Origin: Brevibacterium renqingii
Lineage (GTDB): Bacteria; Actinomycetota; Actinomycetes; Actinomycetales; Brevibacteriaceae
NCBI RefSeq assembly: GCF_017808105.1
Contig: NZ_JADBHF010000001.1
Location: 372,001-436,000, forward strand
Direction: 5' to 3'
DNA: 64,000 nucleotides
This document shows positions 33,659 to 45,239 of this stretch, one piece after another (position 1 is the stretch's first letter; each line of letters begins with the position of its first letter). The translations under genes were made by a program, and so were the position numbers. The notes beneath the pieces are model-generated. The model was not told the origin of the DNA and ran no database searches. It saw nothing but the letters and a program-made list of their open reading frames with translations.

Positions 33659-34072
33659 TCAGTCGTCGTCGGCGACGCCGCCGGGCCCTTCGTCATCGAG
33701 GTGGCGCGCCGGATCACCGACCGAGTCCCGGGCCTCGGACGCAGACGTGTGCTCGATCTTCGGCGAGGATCCCGTCGACGAAGGCCCGTTCACCGAGATC
33801 TGGTCGTCCTCATCACCGTCGAACTCGGACACGGGGGCACCGGTGGCCGCGGCGGCATTGACCTTGTCGGCGGCGGTCTGCACGGCATCGGCGACGGCCG
33901 GGGACTTCTCACGGATCGATTGGTTGGCTTTCTCGACGGTGCCCTGGACGCGAGGGTCGGTCCACAGCTCCTGCGCCTGCGCCTTGAGCCGTTCGTAGCT
34001 CTGGCGTCCGGTGCGTGATCCGAGAACGAATCCGACTCCGAGACCGGCCAGGAGAATCAATCTCTTCTTCAT
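33659..34072 (-). CDS. YtxH-like membrane-anchored protein
   Basis: 137 residues from the ATG at 34072, which follows AGGAGTTAGGACA. A basic start and one helix (MKKRLILLAGLGVGFVLGSR) lead into an amphipathic region (SYERLKAQAQELWTDPRVQ, ANQSIREKSPAVADAVQTAA) resembling YtxH/YhcB-type envelope proteins. The C-terminus is acidic and disordered (EFDGDEDDQ, ending VADDD). No enzyme function is seen; a cell-envelope role is inferred. Confidence 0.72.
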   Translation of the reverse strand: MKKRLILLAGLGVGFVLGSRTGRQSYERLKAQAQELWTDPRVQGTVEKANQSIREKSPAVADAVQTAADKVNAAAATGAPVSEFDGDEDDQISVNGPSSTGSSPKIEHTSASEARDSVGDPARHLDDEGPGGVADDD

Positions 34073-34227
34073 TGTCCTAACTCCTCTTCGCAGCTTGCCG
34101 TCACTGTCTCCCGCACTGATGCGCGACACAGATCCGGGCATCGGCGTGACCGGCGCACGGGACTGTGTCCTGCCTCACCAGCTTATACCGTGTCGAGGTC
34201 AGGCGGTACGCAGAGATCCGCGCTCAG

Positions 34228-34269
34228 CCCACGCTCGGCTGCTGCGTTCAACCCACGCTCGGCTGCTGC
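34228..34269. repeat. 18-bp direct repeat at the end of the agmatine deiminase gene
   Basis: CCCACGCTCGGCTGCTGC occurs at 34228-34245 and 34252-34269 (period 24 bp). The second copy encodes the last codons of the original reading frame and the first lies just beyond its stop. Confidence 0.85.
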
Positions 34270-35287
34270 TGGGTGATGCAGTGGATCCCGCCGCCACGGG
34301 CGTAGAGCTCGCGCGCATCGACCCCGACGACCTTCCGGCCCGGATACACGCGCTCGAGCACGGCGGCCGCCTCGGCGTCCATCGGGTCATCGAAGGTGCA
34401 TGCGATGACCCCGCCGTTGGTGACGAGATGATTGACATAGGAGTAGTCGACGAAGCCTTCGTCGTCGCGCAGCACCTCGGGGCGGGGAGCGGCACCACGT
34501 CGAAGGGGGTTCCGTCGGCAGTGGTCTCGGCGGCGAACTGCTCCTTGAGCCGGCAACTGAATTCGAAGTCCGGGTGGTCCGGATTGCGCTGATCGTGGAC
34601 GAGGACGACACCGGGGCTGGGCATCGCGGCGACGATGTCGACATGTCCGCGCGTGCCGTAGGTCTGATTGTCCCGATGCAGCCCGTGATCGAGCCAGATC
34701 ACCTTCTGCGCGCCGATGGTGCGTGCGAATTCGGCTTCGACCTCGGCCTCGCTCATCCCGGGATTGCGGCCGGGGTCGAGCTGCACGCTGCGGGTGGCCA
34801 GCACCGTGCCCTTGCCGTCGACGTGGATCCCTCCGCCCTCATTGCGCAGCTGTGAGGACACCACCGGGGTGCCTGCCAGGTCCGCGACGAACCGGCCGAT
34901 GTGCTCATCATGATCCCACTTCGCCCACTCCTGCGCTCCCCAGCCGTTGAACACCCAGTCCACCGCGTGCAGGCCGCCCGTCTCGTCGACGACGAAGCTC
35001 GGCCCGATGTCGCGCATCCAGGCATCGTCGAGGTCTGCGTTGACCACGGTGATCGGGTGGCGGACTCCCTCCCCGAGGTGGCGCTTGGCATGCTCGGTCT
35101 GGGCTTCTGTAACGACGACCGTCACCGGGGTGAATTCGCTGGTGGCGCGGGCGACGGCGGCCCAGGTGGAGCGCGCGGCTTCGGCCTCGGCCTCGGCCTC
35201 GGTCTCGCCGAGTGCGTATCCGGAGGACGGGAAGGCCATCCAGATGCGGTCCTGGGCGGCGGTCTCCGCGGGCATGTGCAGCGTCAT
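34248..35287 (-). pseudogene. agmatine deiminase, broken by a frameshift near 34484
   Basis: Agmatine deiminase turns agmatine into N-carbamoylputrescine. From the ATG at 35287 the frame reads well (MAFPSSGY, NADLDDAWMRDIGPSFVVD, NEGGGIHVDGKG, WLDHGLHRDNQTYGTRGHVD) until VVPLPAP. The family sequence then continues in another frame as RPEVLRDDEGFVDYSYVNH and ends with ARGGGIHCITQQ, which carries the catalytic cysteine. The break falls in a G/C run at about 34480-34490 and is explained by one missing base. As written, the product would lose the catalytic Cys and run to 34199 as nonsense. A sequencing error in the homopolymer is a real alternative. Confidence 0.8.
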
Positions 35288-35551
35288 CGTTGTCCCTTCG
35301 ACGGTTCCCGGTCGACCACGGCCGAGCCGGCCTCCCGGGATGGAGGTGTGCGAACAGTACAGACGAGTCTAGCCAGTCACGCGCCGAGGCGGCCGACGGA
35401 AACCGTTGCGGGGCCGGGCCGGAATCCGTCGCCGTCGAGTCCGGACCGCCCCGTTCCTCACCAGGACCGACCCCCGTCGGGCGGGAGGGCAGGTGAGTCC
35501 GTATAGTCTGCCTGAGGAGAGGCAAGTCGATCGTGCCAAGGGAGGCAGCAG

Positions 35552-36739
35552 GTGTCAGCAGCGGACGCAGAGGAATCATTCGGCCGGCGGGGGACGGGGC
35601 CACTGGCGGGAACGATCGTCGCCGACTTCTCCCGGGTGCTCGCCGGCCCCTACGCGACGATGATGCTCGCCGACCTCGGGGCCACGGTCATCAAGGTCGA
35701 GGGCAGGACAGGCGACGATACACGTCATTGGGCCCCGCCTCGGCGAGGGGACGATGCGACGTACTTCCTCACGGCGAACCGGAACAAGCATTCGGTCGTC
35801 CTCGACTTCAAGGATCCCGAGGACCTCGAATACGCTCAGCAGCTGGCCGCGCGCGCCGACGTCCTCGTGGAGAACTTCAAAGCCGGAGGATTGGCGAAGT
35901 ACGGGCTGGACTTCGACTCGGTCAAGGCCGAGAACCCGGGCATCGTCTACGCATCGGTGACCGGTTTCGGTCGCGACAATCCGCTGCCGGGCTACGATCT
36001 GCTCATCCAGGGGCTGTCCGGGTTCATGTCCGTCACCGGCACGCAGGAATCCGGTCCGGTCAAGGCCGGGGTCGCCGTCGTCGACGTGATCACCGGACTG
36101 CACACGACGGTCGGCATCCTCGCCGCGCTCGCCCACCGCAAGGACACGGGCGTCGGGCAGCTGGTCGAGACGAATCTGCTGTCCTCGGCGCTCTCCGGCC
36201 TGGCGAACCAGACCTCGGCCTACGTCGCCGGAGGGGTGGTGCCGCAGGCGATGGGCAATGCGCACCCGAGCCTCTACCCCTACCAGCCGATGCCCACGGC
36301 CGAGGGGCAGATCATCATCGCGTGCGGAAACGACAACCAGTTCGCCCGGCTCGCCGGAATCCTCGGACATCCCGAATGGGCCGAGGACGTTCGCTTCGCG
36401 AACTTCGCCGACCGCAACGTCCATCGCGTCGAACTCGAACCCGAGCTGATCGAGGCGCTGAGTGCGAAGACGAACCAGGAATGGTTCGACATCCTCACCG
36501 AGGCGGGTCTGCCCTGCGCGCCGATCAACTCGATCGCCCAGGGCGTGGAGCTGGCGACCTCGCTGGGTCTCGAGCCCGTCGCCGAGGCGGGTGCGGACGA
36601 TCGCGTCATTCCCACCGTGGCCAACCCGATCCGGCTCTCCGAGACCCCGACCAGCTACGAACTCGCCCCGCCGACCTTGGGCGAGAGCACCGAGGCGGTC
36701 AAGGAGTGGCTGCGTTCGGGCGACACGCTCGGCGGCTGA
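35552..36739 (+). CDS. CaiB/BaiF family CoA transferase
   Basis: 395-residue family III CoA transferase, which moves CoA between carboxylic acids. Typical stretches are VADFSRVLAGPYATMMLADL, GATVIKVEGRTGDDTRHW, NRNKHSVVLDFKDPED, VLVENFKAGGLAKYGLD and SVTGFGRDNPLPGYDLLIQG. The catalytic Asp is D159 within that last stretch (GYDLLIQG). The start is GTG at 35552, set by AAGGGAGG at 538-545 of the same kilobase. Which acids it uses cannot be told. The gene is not clearly in an operon with its neighbours. Confidence 0.88.
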   Translation: MSAADAEESFGRRGTGPLAGTIVADFSRVLAGPYATMMLADLGATVIKVEGRTGDDTRHWAPPRRGDDATYFLTANRNKHSVVLDFKDPEDLEYAQQLAARADVLVENFKAGGLAKYGLDFDSVKAENPGIVYASVTGFGRDNPLPGYDLLIQGLSGFMSVTGTQESGPVKAGVAVVDVITGLHTTVGILAALAHRKDTGVGQLVETNLLSSALSGLANQTSAYVAGGVVPQAMGNAHPSLYPYQPMPTAEGQIIIACGNDNQFARLAGILGHPEWAEDVRFANFADRNVHRVELEPELIEALSAKTNQEWFDILTEAGLPCAPINSIAQGVELATSLGLEPVAEAGADDRVIPTVANPIRLSETPTSYELAPPTLGESTEAVKEWLRSGDTLGG

Positions 36740-36848
36740 AGTAGTCTTGTCCCTGTGTGCTGTCGCCGATGGTGCCGGGACCGAGTCTGACAGGGCCCGT
36801 CTCGGGAAGGGCAGCTGTCATAGACGTCGATGAGAATCCGGAACCGAG

Positions 36849-37637
36849 ATGGACAACAAGCCGACCGAGGACGCGCCTCGGCCACGTTCGGCGGTGAAAC
36901 GGACCCTGATGGTGATCGCCATGGCGATCACGGGCTTCCACCTCTTCGCCAGCTTCCTGTGGATCGCCCCTGCCTCGACGATGCGGGAGGTGATCCCGGG
37001 CGATCTGCTCAGCAAGTACATGATTCCGATGTGGGGACAGTCCTGGAGCGTGTTCGCGCCCGAGCCGATCAACGGCGACTACTACTTCGACGTCCGTGCG
37101 GTGATCAGGACCGACAGCGGTGAGGAGATCACCGAGTGGGTCAGGGCCACCGACGTCGAACTCGACCACTCCACCTACAAGCTGTTCCCGCCGCGTTCGG
37201 CCGGTCTGGGCATCGGTGTGGCCTCGGACATCAAGGGCTCCTGGGAGGAGCTTCCCGACGATCAGAAGGCGATCGTCAAGCTCGACTATTTCAAGGGCGA
37301 TGATTCGGTCGACCGGCTGGAGACGAAGCTCAAGGAGTACGACGATCCGGAGAACACGGTGGCGGCGTATTTGGAGGACGAGCACACGGCCACGGCCTAT
37401 GCGACCCAGGTGGCGAAGGCCATTTGGGGTGACGACGTGCAGCGCGTCCAGTACCAGGCGGCCCGTCAGAACGTGGTGCCCTTCTCCGAGCGCAACGACA
37501 AGGGAGCCGAGCGCCCGAACATCCAACCGGTTCCCGTGGGATGGCGCGCGCTCGTCGTCGAAGACCATCAGTCCCAGGAGGAGTTCACGAAGTACTTCTG
37601 CTCCTCCGACGAAGTGAGGTGCGTCGGTGAACAGTGA
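36849..37637 (+). CDS. DUF5819 family protein, partner of the HTTM protein
   Basis: 262 residues. One membrane helix at about 18-42 is followed by the hallmark MWGQSWSVFAPEPINGDYYF, then an extracytoplasmic domain. Proteins of this family are usually encoded directly before an HTTM-domain protein, as here, where the two frames overlap by 11 bp. The role is unknown; a membrane complex with the HTTM partner is inferred from this constant pairing. Confidence 0.78.
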   Translation: MDNKPTEDAPRPRSAVKRTLMVIAMAITGFHLFASFLWIAPASTMREVIPGDLLSKYMIPMWGQSWSVFAPEPINGDYYFDVRAVIRTDSGEEITEWVRATDVELDHSTYKLFPPRSAGLGIGVASDIKGSWEELPDDQKAIVKLDYFKGDDSVDRLETKLKEYDDPENTVAAYLEDEHTATAYATQVAKAIWGDDVQRVQYQAARQNVVPFSERNDKGAERPNIQPVPVGWRALVVEDHQSQEEFTKYFCSSDEVRCVGEQ

Positions 37638-38868
37638 TGAGACGACCCCGCACGAGGGGGAGGGCATGACATCGACGGGCAGCGGAGCGGGCACCGCGAC
37701 CGAGGTGGGGCACTCCGGTCCGGCCGCCTCGGCGAGGGGCGGCGGAACCGATTCCTCGACGGACTCCGCGAGCGACATCGGGCTCGTGCCGCTGACCACG
37801 CTGGTGCGCACGAAGCTTGCGCGCGGCTGGAGCTGGCTCGAGGAGATGCTCACCGGCCGCTTCCACGCCACCTACGGGCTGGCAGTGACGAGGATCCTCA
37901 TCGGCCTCACCGGGCTCGGCCTCATCCTCACGAACTTCAGCGCCCGGCACTACGCCTTCGGTGTGGGGGCCGCCTGGAACGGCGAGATCGCCGAACCGAA
38001 GAGCGACTTCCCGAACATCTGGCTGTTCTCGCTCTTCCACCGGGCAGTGACGACGCCTCCGCTGTTCACGGCGATGATGATCGGCCTGGCACTGCTGGCC
38101 GTCGTCATCATCCTCGGCTGGCGGACGCGGATCGTCCTGCCGATCTACCTGGTGCTGTGGGTGAGCTTCATCGAGCTCAACGACGGGGCCGGGGATCAGG
38201 GCGACAACGCCTACCGCATGTTCATGATCGCGCTCCTCTTCGCCGACACCACCAGGCGATGGTCGCTCGACGCGCGCCGGCGTCGCCGGGCCGGCAGGTT
38301 CCCCGAAACCGACGGAGGAGCGTGGCGGTGGACGCTGATCATGGCCAACAACCTCGCCATCGTCGTGCTCGCCTTCCAGGTGTGCGCGATCTACATGTCC
38401 GGGGGACTGTACAAGGCCGGCGGCACCGCGTGGCAGCACGGATTCGCCGTGTACAACCCGCTGCACACGCAGCAGTTCGGCACCTGGCCGGTGCTCTCGG
38501 ACCTGGTGACCACCTGGGGGCCGATGGTGGTGGCGATCTCCTGGGGGTCGATCCTCTTCCAGTGCGCCTTCCCGTTCATGCTGTTCAACCGCTACACCCG
38601 GATCGTCGCGCTGCTCGGCATCCTCTCCTTCCACCTGGGGATCGCGCTGCTCATGGGCCTGCCCTGGTTCTCGCTGACGATGATCGCCGTCGACGCGATC
38701 TTCATCCGCGACCGCAGCTTCGCGAAACTCAGCGCCTACCTGCGGCACTGGTGGGCGTCATCGGCCCCGCGCCCGGACAGCGCGAAGTCCGTTTCCGCGA
38801 GTGCCACAGGGAGCAAGCGCCGCTCGAACGGCGTGAAAGCCGGTGCCGGCGCGAAGTCGCGCTCCTGA
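37627..38868 (+). CDS. HTTM domain membrane protein
   Basis: 413 residues. A disordered N-terminus (about 1-60) is followed by an HTTM domain with several membrane helices, related to the membrane part of vitamin K-dependent gamma-carboxylase. Recognisable stretches are RFHATYGLAVTRILIGL, the conserved YMSGGLYKAGGTAWQHG and FSLTMIAVDAIF. The start is GTG at 37627, overlapping the DUF5819 gene; ATG at 37669 is an alternative. The basic, Lys/Arg-rich C-terminus ends just before a long stem-loop. Confidence 0.82.
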   Translation: MNSDETTPHEGEGMTSTGSGAGTATEVGHSGPAASARGGGTDSSTDSASDIGLVPLTTLVRTKLARGWSWLEEMLTGRFHATYGLAVTRILIGLTGLGLILTNFSARHYAFGVGAAWNGEIAEPKSDFPNIWLFSLFHRAVTTPPLFTAMMIGLALLAVVIILGWRTRIVLPIYLVLWVSFIELNDGAGDQGDNAYRMFMIALLFADTTRRWSLDARRRRRAGRFPETDGGAWRWTLIMANNLAIVVLAFQVCAIYMSGGLYKAGGTAWQHGFAVYNPLHTQQFGTWPVLSDLVTTWGPMVVAISWGSILFQCAFPFMLFNRYTRIVALLGILSFHLGIALLMGLPWFSLTMIAVDAIFIRDRSFAKLSAYLRHWWASSAPRPDSAKSVSASATGSKRRSNGVKAGAGAKSRS

Positions 38869-38914
38869 AACGCAGCTCCGCGGCTCACCATCGGCGGTGT
38901 CCGGCTCCCGACAT

Positions 38915-38986
38915 GTCGACGGCTCGGTCTGCGACAGGAAGCTCTGTTTGCATACAGAGCTTTCCGTCGCAGACCGAGCCGTCGAC
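38915..38986. terminator. 33-bp-arm stem-loop between HTTM gene and clpB
   Basis: Arms 38915-38947 and 38954-38986 match at 31 of 33 positions around a 6-base loop (TTGCAT). The outer part GTCGACGGCTCGGTCTGCGA is perfect. Both neighbouring genes end here, so it probably stops transcription in both directions, although the stem is far longer than a usual terminator and has no U tract. Confidence 0.8.
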
Positions 38987-38998
38987 GAAGGCGCCGCG

Positions 38999-41605
<2,607 letters not shown>

Positions 41606-41666
41606 GCGCATCTCCTTCTGAAGAATCATTCGCTGAAATCAGCTCTCGAAAAGAACAACGTCGATG

Positions 41667-41691
41667 AAGTTGAGTCTATTCCACTCAACTT
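41667..41691. promoter_or_regulatory. HAIR element (HspR operator) upstream of clpB
   Basis: AAGTTGAGT (41667-41675) and ACTCAACTT (41683-41691) are perfect inverted arms with a 7-base centre. The known HspR-associated inverted repeat is CTTGAGT-N7-ACTCAAG, and the core and spacing agree. HspR represses dnaK and clpB operons in actinobacteria. Confidence 0.85.
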
Positions 41692-41789
41692 TGAAATCAG
41701 ATGAGAGCCTTGTCCCAGAAGTGCCCGCGCTCGCGGCCTGCCGACCACGCTGCCGCCCGACGGTCCGCAATCGTCACCAGACGACCCCG

Positions 41790-43367
41790 CTACCGTGCGA
41801 GCACGGACTGGAGGTCGAAGCGGCGGAGCACCTTGTCGGCGATCTCAGGATCGGTGCCTCGCTCTCGACGGGCTCTGAGCACCTCGGCGCGAGCGGACTG
41901 CATGGCCGCCTTCTGCACCTGCTGGAGCTGTTTGCGGTGCTCCCTGAAAGCGGTCGCCTGTTCGGAGCTGGCCTGATCGTCGGTGGTGCCCAGCAGCTGG
42001 TCGTGGAGGATTCGGAACCGGACGCGGAGCGGTTCGACCACCTCGTCGGGGAGGGTGTCGTCGTTCCGGATCTGGAGCATCGCGGCCCGGTAGGCCCGCA
42101 GTGCGATCTCCTTCGTGGCCCGCTGCTCCTTCTCCGCCTCGTCGTCGATGCCGAGCCCGTTGACGACGGCCGGGAAGGTCAGCCCCGCGAGGACGAGCGT
42201 CACGAGCAGGACCACAGCGGCGGTGACGATGACATAGGAGCGGCCGGGGAACGCCTGACCGGTGTCCGTCGTGGCCGGGATCGACAGCGCGAGGGCGACG
42301 GTGGCCAGCCCGCGCATCCCGCCCCAGGTCATCAGTGTGGCGTCACGGATGTCAAGGGGCGCGGCATCGGGATCGTCCTGCGTCCGCTTCCTCTCGATCA
42401 GAGTGCCCAGCAGCAGCCAGCCGAAGCGGACGGCGACGATGATGACGGCGATGACGCCACCGACGACCACAGCGCGGCCGAGATCCGCGTGCTCGGATTC
42501 GACGATGACGCGCAGATCCAGTCCGATGAGGCCGAAGGCGATGCCGGTGATGAGCATCTCGAGGACCTGCCACGTCGAGGCCTGGGTGACGCGTTCGGCC
42601 GAATTGCCCTCGACATCGCGCCGGCGGATCTCCAGTGCCGCGACGACGACGGCGATGACTCCGCTGGCGTGGAGATGCTCGGCGATGAGGTAGACGCCGA
42701 AGGGCAGGACGAGCATGAGGGAGGAGCGGGCGATCGTGTGATCGATCTTCTCCATCACCCACCAGGCGACGAAGGTGACGAACAGACCGACGACGATCGC
42801 GATGGCTGCGGAGGCGAGGAAGGACAGCAGCAGCTGTCCGAAGTCCACCTCGGTGCCGGTCATCACCGCCGCCATCGCGGTCTGGAAGATGACGAGGGAG
42901 GCGGCGTCGTTGAACAGCCCCTCACTCTGCAGGGTCGACATGATCCGGCGCGGGATGGAGACGGTGCCGGCGACGGCATCGACGGCCACAGGGTCGGGCG
43001 GCGCGAGCATGGCGCCGAGGGCGATGGCGGCGGAGATCGTGATCCCGGGGACGAGCAGCACCGCCGAACCGGCGACGAAGGCCACGGTGACCCCGACGAG
43101 GGCCACGGCCATGCCGAGGATCGTGCGCCAGCGGATGGCGAAGAGCGCCCACGAGGTCTTCTGGGCCGCGGCGAAGAGCAGGGGCGGGAGGAACAGCGGC
43201 AGGATTAGCTCGGGTTCGATGGTGATGTCGGCGAAGCTGGGAATGAAGGCGCCGGCGATGCCGATGAGGACCATGAGCGCCGGCCAGGGCAGGCGGAGTC
43301 TCTGTCCCAGACCGACCACCACCGAGGTGGCGGCTCCGAATCCGATGATCATCAGCAGTGTGGTCAT
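41790..43367 (-). CDS. CPA1-type Na+/H+ antiporter
   Basis: 525 residues with about twelve membrane helices and a cytoplasmic C-terminal tail (from about 415) rich in charged residues. The ion-site helices show APPDPVAVDAV (the usual TDP replaced by PDP) and EGLFNDAASLVIF, where the ND pair marks the electroneutral CPA1 type. It exchanges Na+ (or K+) for H+ across the membrane. The start at 43367 gives MTTLLMIIGFGAATSVVV. It lies 108 bp from the divergent enoyl-CoA hydratase gene. Confidence 0.9.
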   Translation of the reverse strand: MTTLLMIIGFGAATSVVVGLGQRLRLPWPALMVLIGIAGAFIPSFADITIEPELILPLFLPPLLFAAAQKTSWALFAIRWRTILGMAVALVGVTVAFVAGSAVLLVPGITISAAIALGAMLAPPDPVAVDAVAGTVSIPRRIMSTLQSEGLFNDAASLVIFQTAMAAVMTGTEVDFGQLLLSFLASAAIAIVVGLFVTFVAWWVMEKIDHTIARSSLMLVLPFGVYLIAEHLHASGVIAVVVAALEIRRRDVEGNSAERVTQASTWQVLEMLITGIAFGLIGLDLRVIVESEHADLGRAVVVGGVIAVIIVAVRFGWLLLGTLIERKRTQDDPDAAPLDIRDATLMTWGGMRGLATVALALSIPATTDTGQAFPGRSYVIVTAAVVLLVTLVLAGLTFPAVVNGLGIDDEAEKEQRATKEIALRAYRAAMLQIRNDDTLPDEVVEPLRVRFRILHDQLLGTTDDQASSEQATAFREHRKQLQQVQKAAMQSARAEVLRARRERGTDPEIADKVLRRFDLQSVLAR

Positions 43368-43474
43368 GGCAGTCCCTCCCGGTTCCGATTCGCCCGAGTC
43401 GGGGAAGCGGCCCGGCGGGCGAAAATGAGGCGCAGATTCCGCACAGGGAGTCGGACCTTTGGCAGAATGAGGCT

Positions 43475-44254
43475 ATGTCCGAATCAATTGTATTCGCGCG
43501 GCTCGACGACGGTGTCGCGACCGTGACGATCGATGAGCCCGAGACCCGCAACGCCCTGTCCCAGGCGGTGATGGAGGCCCTCATCGACACCCTCGCCGAG
43601 GTGGGGCGCGACACCGATGTGCGTGCGGTGATCCTCCGCACCGCCGGGCATGTGTTCAGTTCCGGTCATGACCTCAAGGAGATCCGCGGGGCGGAGCTGG
43701 AAGCGCAGCAGCAGACCTTCGAGGCCTGTTCGCGTCTCATGCAGCTCATCCAGCAGATCCCGCAGCCGGTCATCGCTCAGGTCCAGGGCGTGGCCACCGC
43801 CGCGGGATGTCAGCTGGTGGCGAGCTGCGATCTGGCGGTGGCGGCACAGTCGGCGCGGTTCGCCACCCCCGGCGTGAAGATCGGTCTGTTCTGCTCGACG
43901 CCGATGGTGGCGCTGTCCCGAGCGGTGCCGGCGAAGACAGCGATGCGCATGCTCCTCACCGGCGACTTCGTCTCCGCAGATGACGCCCTGCGCTTCGGCC
44001 TCGTCTCCGACGTCGTCGCCGACGGCGACCTCGAGGACGCCGCACTCGACCTGGCGCACAAGGTCGCGGCCGCCTCGTCGGCTACAGTTGCCATAGGCAA
44101 GGCCGCGTTCTACGAACAGCGGCATCTGCCCGTGGCCGAGGCTTACGAGCGGATGTCGCAGGTGATGGCGCACAATGCGGTCGCAGCCGACGCGCAGGAG
44201 GGGATCGATGCGTTCCTGAGCAGACGGGAACCGCAGTGGCAGCATCGCAGCTGA
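43475..44254 (+). CDS. enoyl-CoA hydratase/isomerase family protein (ECHDC3-like)
   Basis: 259-residue crotonase-fold protein. The oxyanion-hole segments are FSSGHDLKE (residues about 61-69) and GVATAAGCQLVASCDLAVA (about 107-125). FCSTPMVALSRAV replaces one usual catalytic-acid segment, as in the ECHDC3-like branch, whose activity is not settled. The start at 43475 (MSESIVFARLDDGV) has CAGAAT 6 bases upstream and is probably leaderless. The NAD-dependent epimerase-type gene follows after 33 bp. Confidence 0.83.
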   Translation: MSESIVFARLDDGVATVTIDEPETRNALSQAVMEALIDTLAEVGRDTDVRAVILRTAGHVFSSGHDLKEIRGAELEAQQQTFEACSRLMQLIQQIPQPVIAQVQGVATAAGCQLVASCDLAVAAQSARFATPGVKIGLFCSTPMVALSRAVPAKTAMRMLLTGDFVSADDALRFGLVSDVVADGDLEDAALDLAHKVAAASSATVAIGKAAFYEQRHLPVAEAYERMSQVMAHNAVAADAQEGIDAFLSRREPQWQHRS

Positions 44255-44287
44255 CAGATCGACGATGCGGATGAGAGAGGGGAAGTC

Positions 44288-45220
44288 ATGGCGGTGATCG
44301 TGACCGGAGCCAGCGGCTTCGTCGGTGGTGCCATCGCTCGTGCCCTGGCCGATCGGGAGGAGGCGGTCTACGCTCTGTGTCGGCGTGATCCGGAGATCCC
44401 CGGGGTGAATTTCCAGCATTGGGACATCACCGAGCCCGCCCCGCCGGCGGTCCAGTCGCTGGAGGCCAAGGCGACGGCGGTCTTCCACTGTGCCGGGATC
44501 TCCTCGGTCAGCGCCGATGACGACGCGCTCTATGAGGTGCGGGTGACCGGGACGCGCAATGTCCTCGACGCCTTCCCCCGAGCCCGTGTCGTCCACCTGT
44601 CATCGACGACGGTCTACTCTTCGTCCGACTCCCACACGGAGCTGTGGGAGGAAGCCGGACCGAAGGACCCCCAGGAGTTCGACGACGCGTACTCGCGCAC
44701 CCACGCCCTGGCCGAACAGCTCGTCTCCCGCATCCGACCGGATGCCGCGATCCTCCGGCCCGCTGCAGTGTACGGGCCCGGCGAGACGATGTTCATGCCG
44801 TTCCTCAGAAGCCTTGCGAAGAAAGGTGTGCTGCGCCTGCCCGGCGGCGGACGCCAGAAAGTCACCCTTGCCCATGTCGACAACGTGGTGCGGGCGGCGC
44901 TCGCCTGCCTCGACGTGCCTTCTGCGGCGGGTCCGTTCAACATCGGCGACCCCACCCCGTACCGGCTCAAGGACGCCGTGGTCACGCACTTCGCCCGGAT
45001 GGGCTACGACCAGGTCGTCGTCGAGGGAGTGGCGAAGGACAAGGCGCTGGTCGCAGCGAAGCTCGGACTCAAGGTGAAGAGCATGTTCAAGCGCGGAGAC
45101 CGGGCCAGGCTCTTCCTCGTCGAGTACCTGCAGCACGATCGGACCTTCAATCTCTCACGGCAGCAGCGGGTGCTCGGCATCTCGACGACTCAACATCTCA
45201 TCCCCTCCCGCTTCCAGTAG
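44288..45220 (+). CDS. NAD-dependent epimerase/dehydratase with altered active site
   Basis: 310-residue extended SDR. The cofactor motif TGASGFVGG (6-14) is intact, and SSTTVYSSS supplies the Ser/Thr. The usual Y-x-x-x-K is Y135-S-R-T-H139: the catalytic lysine is replaced by histidine. GPGETMFMPF and GGGRQKVTLAHVDNVVRAA are as in sterol-dehydrogenase-like relatives. AGAGGGGAAG just before the ATG is a good ribosome-binding site. It may bind nucleotide without normal dehydrogenase chemistry, or His may take over; this cannot be decided here. Confidence 0.82.
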   Translation: MAVIVTGASGFVGGAIARALADREEAVYALCRRDPEIPGVNFQHWDITEPAPPAVQSLEAKATAVFHCAGISSVSADDDALYEVRVTGTRNVLDAFPRARVVHLSSTTVYSSSDSHTELWEEAGPKDPQEFDDAYSRTHALAEQLVSRIRPDAAILRPAAVYGPGETMFMPFLRSLAKKGVLRLPGGGRQKVTLAHVDNVVRAALACLDVPSAAGPFNIGDPTPYRLKDAVVTHFARMGYDQVVVEGVAKDKALVAAKLGLKVKSMFKRGDRARLFLVEYLQHDRTFNLSRQQRVLGISTTQHLIPSRFQ

Positions 45221-45239
45221 TTCGGGCGAGCGGTGCCGG

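Noticed and set aside
35533..36744. 403-codon frame on the same strand as the CoA transferase
   Set aside because: It is the out-of-frame shadow of the gene at 35552, very rich in Arg and without family motifs.
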